NCBI GenBank assembly: GCA_905203305.1
Contig: CAJKVH010000007.1
Span: forward strand, 4,781-68,780
DNA length: 64,000 nucleotides
Source of the DNA: an uncultured Eubacteriales bacterium
GTDB taxonomy: Bacteria > Bacillota > Clostridia > TANB77 > CAG-508
Direction: 5' to 3'
Shown one piece after another: positions 61,447 to 64,000 of the stretch. Position 1 is the stretch's first letter, and the number at the start of each line of letters is the position of its first letter. The position numbers and the translations under genes are program-made. A model generated the notes under the pieces. That model saw only the letters and a program-made list of their open reading frames with translations. It searched no databases and was not told the origin of the DNA.

Positions 61447-62205
61447 AAAATTAAGCTTATAATTGATATTATTCCAGTAATATCAAATGAAAATCCGTGG
61501 ATACAAAACAAAAACAGATCCGATAGTAAAACCTATTATTGCGAAAAATGTTTGAGGGTAATAATTATCTAATAAAAATTTGGTTAATTTCATAAAAAAT
61601 AGACTGCCTATAAAAATTCCAATACATAAAGGAAAAAGAAATGGTAAATAAATTATGGATACAGCATCTAAATAGTATTCGTAAATTCCTAAAAGCATTA
61701 AAATTAAAGTATTGCTAACACCTGGAATAATTATTCCAGCAGACATTATAAAACCAGAAAAAATTAAAAAGAAAAAATTGTAATTTACAGAAGCAAATCT
61801 TGTAACTTTCTTTTCTAAAATAACTAAAAAAATTCCTAATAATAAGGTAATAAAAGTAAAAATTAAATAAGAAGGTTCAAATTTCGATTTAGATGTACAA
61901 GTTTTTACCAAAGCAGGGATACTACCTAAAATAAGCCCAATAAATATAAACTTTATTTGAATTGGGTATGCTAAAAACAAAAATTTTAAAATATTTCCAA
62001 ACAAAACAATTCCGACAACACTACCTATTGCTATTGGAAAAAGATATTTAAAATTTTCCTTTATATTCTTGAAAAAGTTTAATACACAATTAAGTAAATT
62101 TTCATATATACCAAAAATTACACATAAAACACCACTACTTATGCCAGGTAAAATTGCACCAGCACCAATTAATATTCCTTGAAAACAGCTTTTTATAAAT
62201 TTCAA
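61416..62205 (-). CDS. DUF368 membrane protein, with CGG shift
   Basis: A 262-residue polytopic protein of the DUF368 family, implicated elsewhere in undecaprenyl-phosphate translocation. It begins at TTG (62205), 9 bases after GGAGG, giving FIKSCFQGILIGAGAILPGIS with the family's GxxPGxS motif; a second repeat has GIIIPGVSNTL. The zero frame stops at 61483 just after CGG (61497-61495). Skipping the C gives VLYPGFSFDITG and a final membrane helix, ending at 61416. A C-terminal helix is otherwise missing. Confidence 0.85.
61495..61497 (-). other. CGG +1 shift site in the DUF368 gene
   Basis: On the minus strand CCA CGG ATT; skipping C gives CCA GGA TTT TCA, Pro-Gly-Phe-Ser. This is the only site on the minus strand. 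Confidence 0.87.
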
Positions 62206-62281
62206 AAAAATCAGCCTCCATAGAATATATATATGTAAAAAGAAAAAAAGTATTCTAAAAGATAATAAAAAAATAAAAATA

Positions 62282-62302
62282 GGGTCAGGCACTTTTTATT
62301 TT
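62282..62302. repeat. GGGTCAGGCACTTTTTATTT element
   Basis: A short GC-containing element in the divergent gap between DUF368 and sigK. It resembles elements scattered between clostridial genes; only one copy occurs in this window, so it is a weak call. Confidence 0.35.
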
Positions 62303-62341
62303 TAATAACATATAATTTGTTAGAGAAAATGGAGGTGCTTT

Positions 62342-63044
62342 ATGTTATTTGGCATGTGTATAACTGGTTTTTTACAATTTTTAAAAACAGCTATATTAGT
62401 TGTTCGGATATATTTCAGGAACAAATTTGTTTCCTGAACCATTAAGTGCAGAAGAAGAAAAAATAACATTAGAAAAATTTAGCCAAGGAGATGAAGAAGC
62501 GCGTAATTTACTTATAGAAAGAAATTTAAGATTAGTTGTTCATGTATGCAAAAAATATGCAAATACAAATATAGAGCAAGATGATTTATTGTCAATCGGA
62601 ACAATTGGATTAATAAAGGGGGTAAATAGTTTTAATCCGGAAAAGGGGTCTAAATTATCTACATATGTTTCTAGATGTATTGATAATGAAGTACTTATGT
62701 ATTTACGTTCAACTAAAAAAATAAATGCAGAAGTTCATTTAAATGAACCTATTGGAAAAGATAAAGATGATAATGTTATAACTTTAGAAGAGGTTTTAGA
62801 AAATGATGATAAGAGTATTGATGAAATAGTAGATACTAAAATGAAGCTTAAAAAGATGTATGGAAAAATAAAGGGGATTTTAAAGGAAAGAGAAAAAACA
62901 ATTATTGAGCTTAGGTTTGGTTTAACTGGAAAAAAACCAAAAACTCAAAAAGAAATAGCAAAAATGATGGGAATTTCGCGTTCTTATGTCTCTAGAATTG
63001 AAACAAAAGCTATTGAAAAATTAGCACAAGATCTTAAAGAATGA
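62342..63044 (+). CDS. sigK: Sporulation sigma factor K precursor, with CGG shift
   Basis: A 233-residue pro-sigma-K, the late mother-cell sigma factor. A hydrophobic pro-sequence (MCITGFLQFLKTAILVV) is followed by the mature protein (GTNLFPEPLSAEEE). Region 2 has NLRLVVHVCKKYAN and DLLSIGTIGLIKG, and region 4 has IIELRFGL and KEIAKMMGISRSYVSRIE. The zero frame reaches CGG at 62405, at the pro/mature boundary, and stops soon after. Skipping the C gives ILVVGYISGTNLFPE and joins the two parts. GGAGG precedes the ATG. BofA, which controls its maturation, is encoded at 18571. Confidence 0.94.
62405..62407 (+). other. CGG +1 shift site in sigK
   Basis: GTT CGG ATA in the zero frame; skipping C gives GTT GGA TAT ATT, Val-Gly-Tyr-Ile, as in other sigma-K and sigma-E proteins. 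Confidence 0.93.
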
Positions 63045-63160
63045 ACGATATTAATTATAAAATACAAAAATATTAATCAAAATAATGAAAAAGACTTGCC
63101 AATAATAAAAAAATAGTATAAAATTGTCGTATAAAATAAAAGAAAAAGAAGGTATAAAAG

Positions 63161-63289
63161 ATGCAAAAGATAAAAAACGCTGAAACCCTTGGGGGAGTAA
63201 CACACACACACACACACACACACACGTATAATTTAGTAAATGGAAAAAATATAAAAAAAATAAAGCATACAAATAGACCTATAAAATAA
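63161..63289 (+). CDS. Short ORF containing an (AC)13 repeat
   Basis: A 42-codon ORF with an AGAAGG Shine-Dalgarno. It reads NAETLGGV, four Thr-His pairs from the dinucleotide tract, then TYNLVNGKNIKKIKH, ending TNRPIK. It stays open across the tract only in the present repeat number; loss or gain of one unit stops it within a few codons. Its end overlaps the first arm of a terminator. It may be a leader peptide, a phase-variable peptide or chance. There is no similarity I recognise. Confidence 0.4.
   Translation: MQKIKNAETLGGVTHTHTHTHTYNLVNGKNIKKIKHTNRPIK
63200..63225 (+). repeat. (AC)13 microsatellite
   Basis: Thirteen uninterrupted AC units, the longest simple repeat in the window and likely to slip in replication. 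Confidence 0.97.
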
Positions 63290-63313
63290 TAGGCCTAGTT
63301 TGTGTGCTTTTTT
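63262..63313 (+). terminator. Terminator upstream of the second prepilin-like gene
   Basis: AAAGCATACAAA and CCTAT pair with ATAGG and TTTGTGTGCTTT, followed by a T run. It overlaps the last codons of the short ORF, a layout compatible with attenuation. Confidence 0.8.
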
Positions 63314-63364
63314 GGCGTTTTTTTATAGCATGAAAATACCTAAAGAAAAAGAAGGAGGATAAAA

Positions 63365-64000
63365 ATGAAAGTGAATGAAACAACTTTTAGAAAAGACAAA
63401 GGAATAACACTAATAGCATTAGTAGTAACAATAATAGTGTTATTAATACTAGCGGGAATATCAATATCGATGCTAACAGGGCAAAATGGAATATTAAATA
63501 GGGCAACAACAGCAAAAAAACAAACAGAAAATACCAATGCTAGAGATGAATTAGCACTAGCAATAACATCACTAGGAATGGATTACCATATAAATGGACA
63601 AGGAGGAACATTTAGGGATTATATATTCAGTCATGAAGCAGACCTAAAGAAAGAGTTAGGATCAGATCAAGTAACATTAAATAGTGCTGAAAACCTAATA
63701 ACATACAAAGGAAAAATCTTTACAGTAAATGAAGATGGATCAATCGAAGCAGCAGACGGAATTGCATTAACAGATACTAAAAAGACATTACAAATAGTAG
63801 ATGGAACAGCAGAAGAAGCAACAATAACAGCAAATTTAATAAACTTAGATGGAAGTATAACATGGTCAAGCAATAAACCTAGTATAGTTACAGTAACAGG
63901 AAATGGAACAACAGCAACAATAAAGGCTGTAGCAGCAGGAACAGCAACAATAACAGCTAGTTGTAGTGGAAAAAGTGCAACATGTGAAGTAACAGTAAAA
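63365..64000 (+). CDS. Prepilin-type protein with BIG2-like domain (3' truncated by window)
   Basis: The first 212 residues of a surface protein. The N-terminus (RKDKGITLIALVVTIIVLL) is almost identical to that at 8836, including the LTGQNGILNRA segment after the helix. This implies a shared assembly or anchoring route. After about residue 130 comes a bacterial Ig-like (BIG2) unit with SITWSSNKPSIVTVT and AAGTATITASCSG. A GGAGG Shine-Dalgarno precedes the ATG. The gene continues beyond base 64000, so its C-terminus (and any variable region) is unseen. Confidence 0.82.
   Translation, partial: MKVNETTFRKDKGITLIALVVTIIVLLILAGISISMLTGQNGILNRATTAKKQTENTNARDELALAITSLGMDYHINGQGGTFRDYIFSHEADLKKELGSDQVTLNSAENLITYKGKIFTVNEDGSIEAADGIALTDTKKTLQIVDGTAEEATITANLINLDGSITWSSNKPSIVTVTGNGTTATIKAVAAGTATITASCSGKSATCEVTVK

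Noticed and set aside
17670..63044. Calling the ten interrupted genes ordinary pseudogenes
   Set aside because: All eleven breaks are the same event (C before GGN, with CGG in frame), there are no other disabling changes, the downstream frames are intact, and the genes include essential or core functions such as dapF and ruvA.

Overview
The window is a low-GC, gene-dense bacterial chromosome segment from a spore-forming member of the Clostridia. It carries a pro-sigma-K gene, bofA, spoIIE and a YtaF-type membrane protein, the diaminopimelate genes dapF and dapL, Rho-independent terminators throughout and A/T-rich codon use (AGA for Arg, GGA for Gly). The exact genus cannot be fixed from the sequence; the prepilin-like adhesins suggest an uncultivated gut lineage, which is inference.

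Layout. 1-2.3 kb: end of fusA and tuf with a structured leader. 2.3-8.5 kb: YtaF-like protein, family-4 uracil-DNA glycosylase, a GltD-like flavoprotein, a HExxH metallopeptidase candidate, plsX and acpP. 8.8-10.1 kb: a prepilin-type protein whose C-terminus looks like the variable region of a diversity-generating retroelement (DGR). 10.3-14.1 kb: rnc, a radical-SAM protein, two identical tRNA-Gly(UCC) genes and trmFO. 14.1-18.6 kb: a surface-glycan cluster (two GT2, one GT4, a polymerase/ligase-like protein). 18.6-24.7 kb: bofA, rpsT, yvcK, a HAD protein, rpiB, a TagO/WecA-type transferase running into rubredoxin, two TSUP half-transporters and dapF. 24.7-33.1 kb: murE, dapL, ruvA, tgt, a WG-repeat protein, an rRNA methyltransferase and a pseudouridine synthase. 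33.2-39.3 kb: division cluster mraZ-rsmH-ftsL-like-PBP plus a DnaB-like ATPase. 40-46 kb: a P-type Ca2+-ATPase, a tandem-RHH regulator and spoIIE. 46-55.5 kb: metG, an unrecognised 766-residue protein, hrcA, grpE, dnaK and dnaJ. 55.5-64 kb: xpt, rnr, tmcAL, a dehydrogenase, a dCMP deaminase, DUF368, sigK and a second prepilin-like protein cut by the window end.

The main discovery candidate is a systematic decoding anomaly. Ten genes look frameshifted, at eleven points. Every break is an in-frame CGG codon, and dropping its C (so that GGN is read as Gly) restores the family sequence, usually at a conserved glycine: sigK, dapF, ruvA, a RluA-family synthase, a P-type ATPase (twice), two TSUP proteins, TagO-rubredoxin, DUF368 and a GT2. 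I checked every CGG trinucleotide in the called genes and found no in-frame CGG that is read as Arg. The simplest reading is that CGG is an unassigned or very poorly decoded codon here and that ribosomes move +1 at it, so that C insertions before glycine codons are tolerated or used. None of the sites lies in tuf, fusA, rpsT, acpP or dnaK.

Other points of interest are: a shared three-helix leader RNA upstream of both tuf and dnaK; a GC-rich dispersed repeat of about 34 bp present in at least nine copies, including a perfect inverted pair; two genes whose Shine-Dalgarno and start codons are separated by a hairpin; a pair of CIRCE operators around the grpE promoter; a three-box MraZ operator; and a short ORF carrying an (AC)13 microsatellite.
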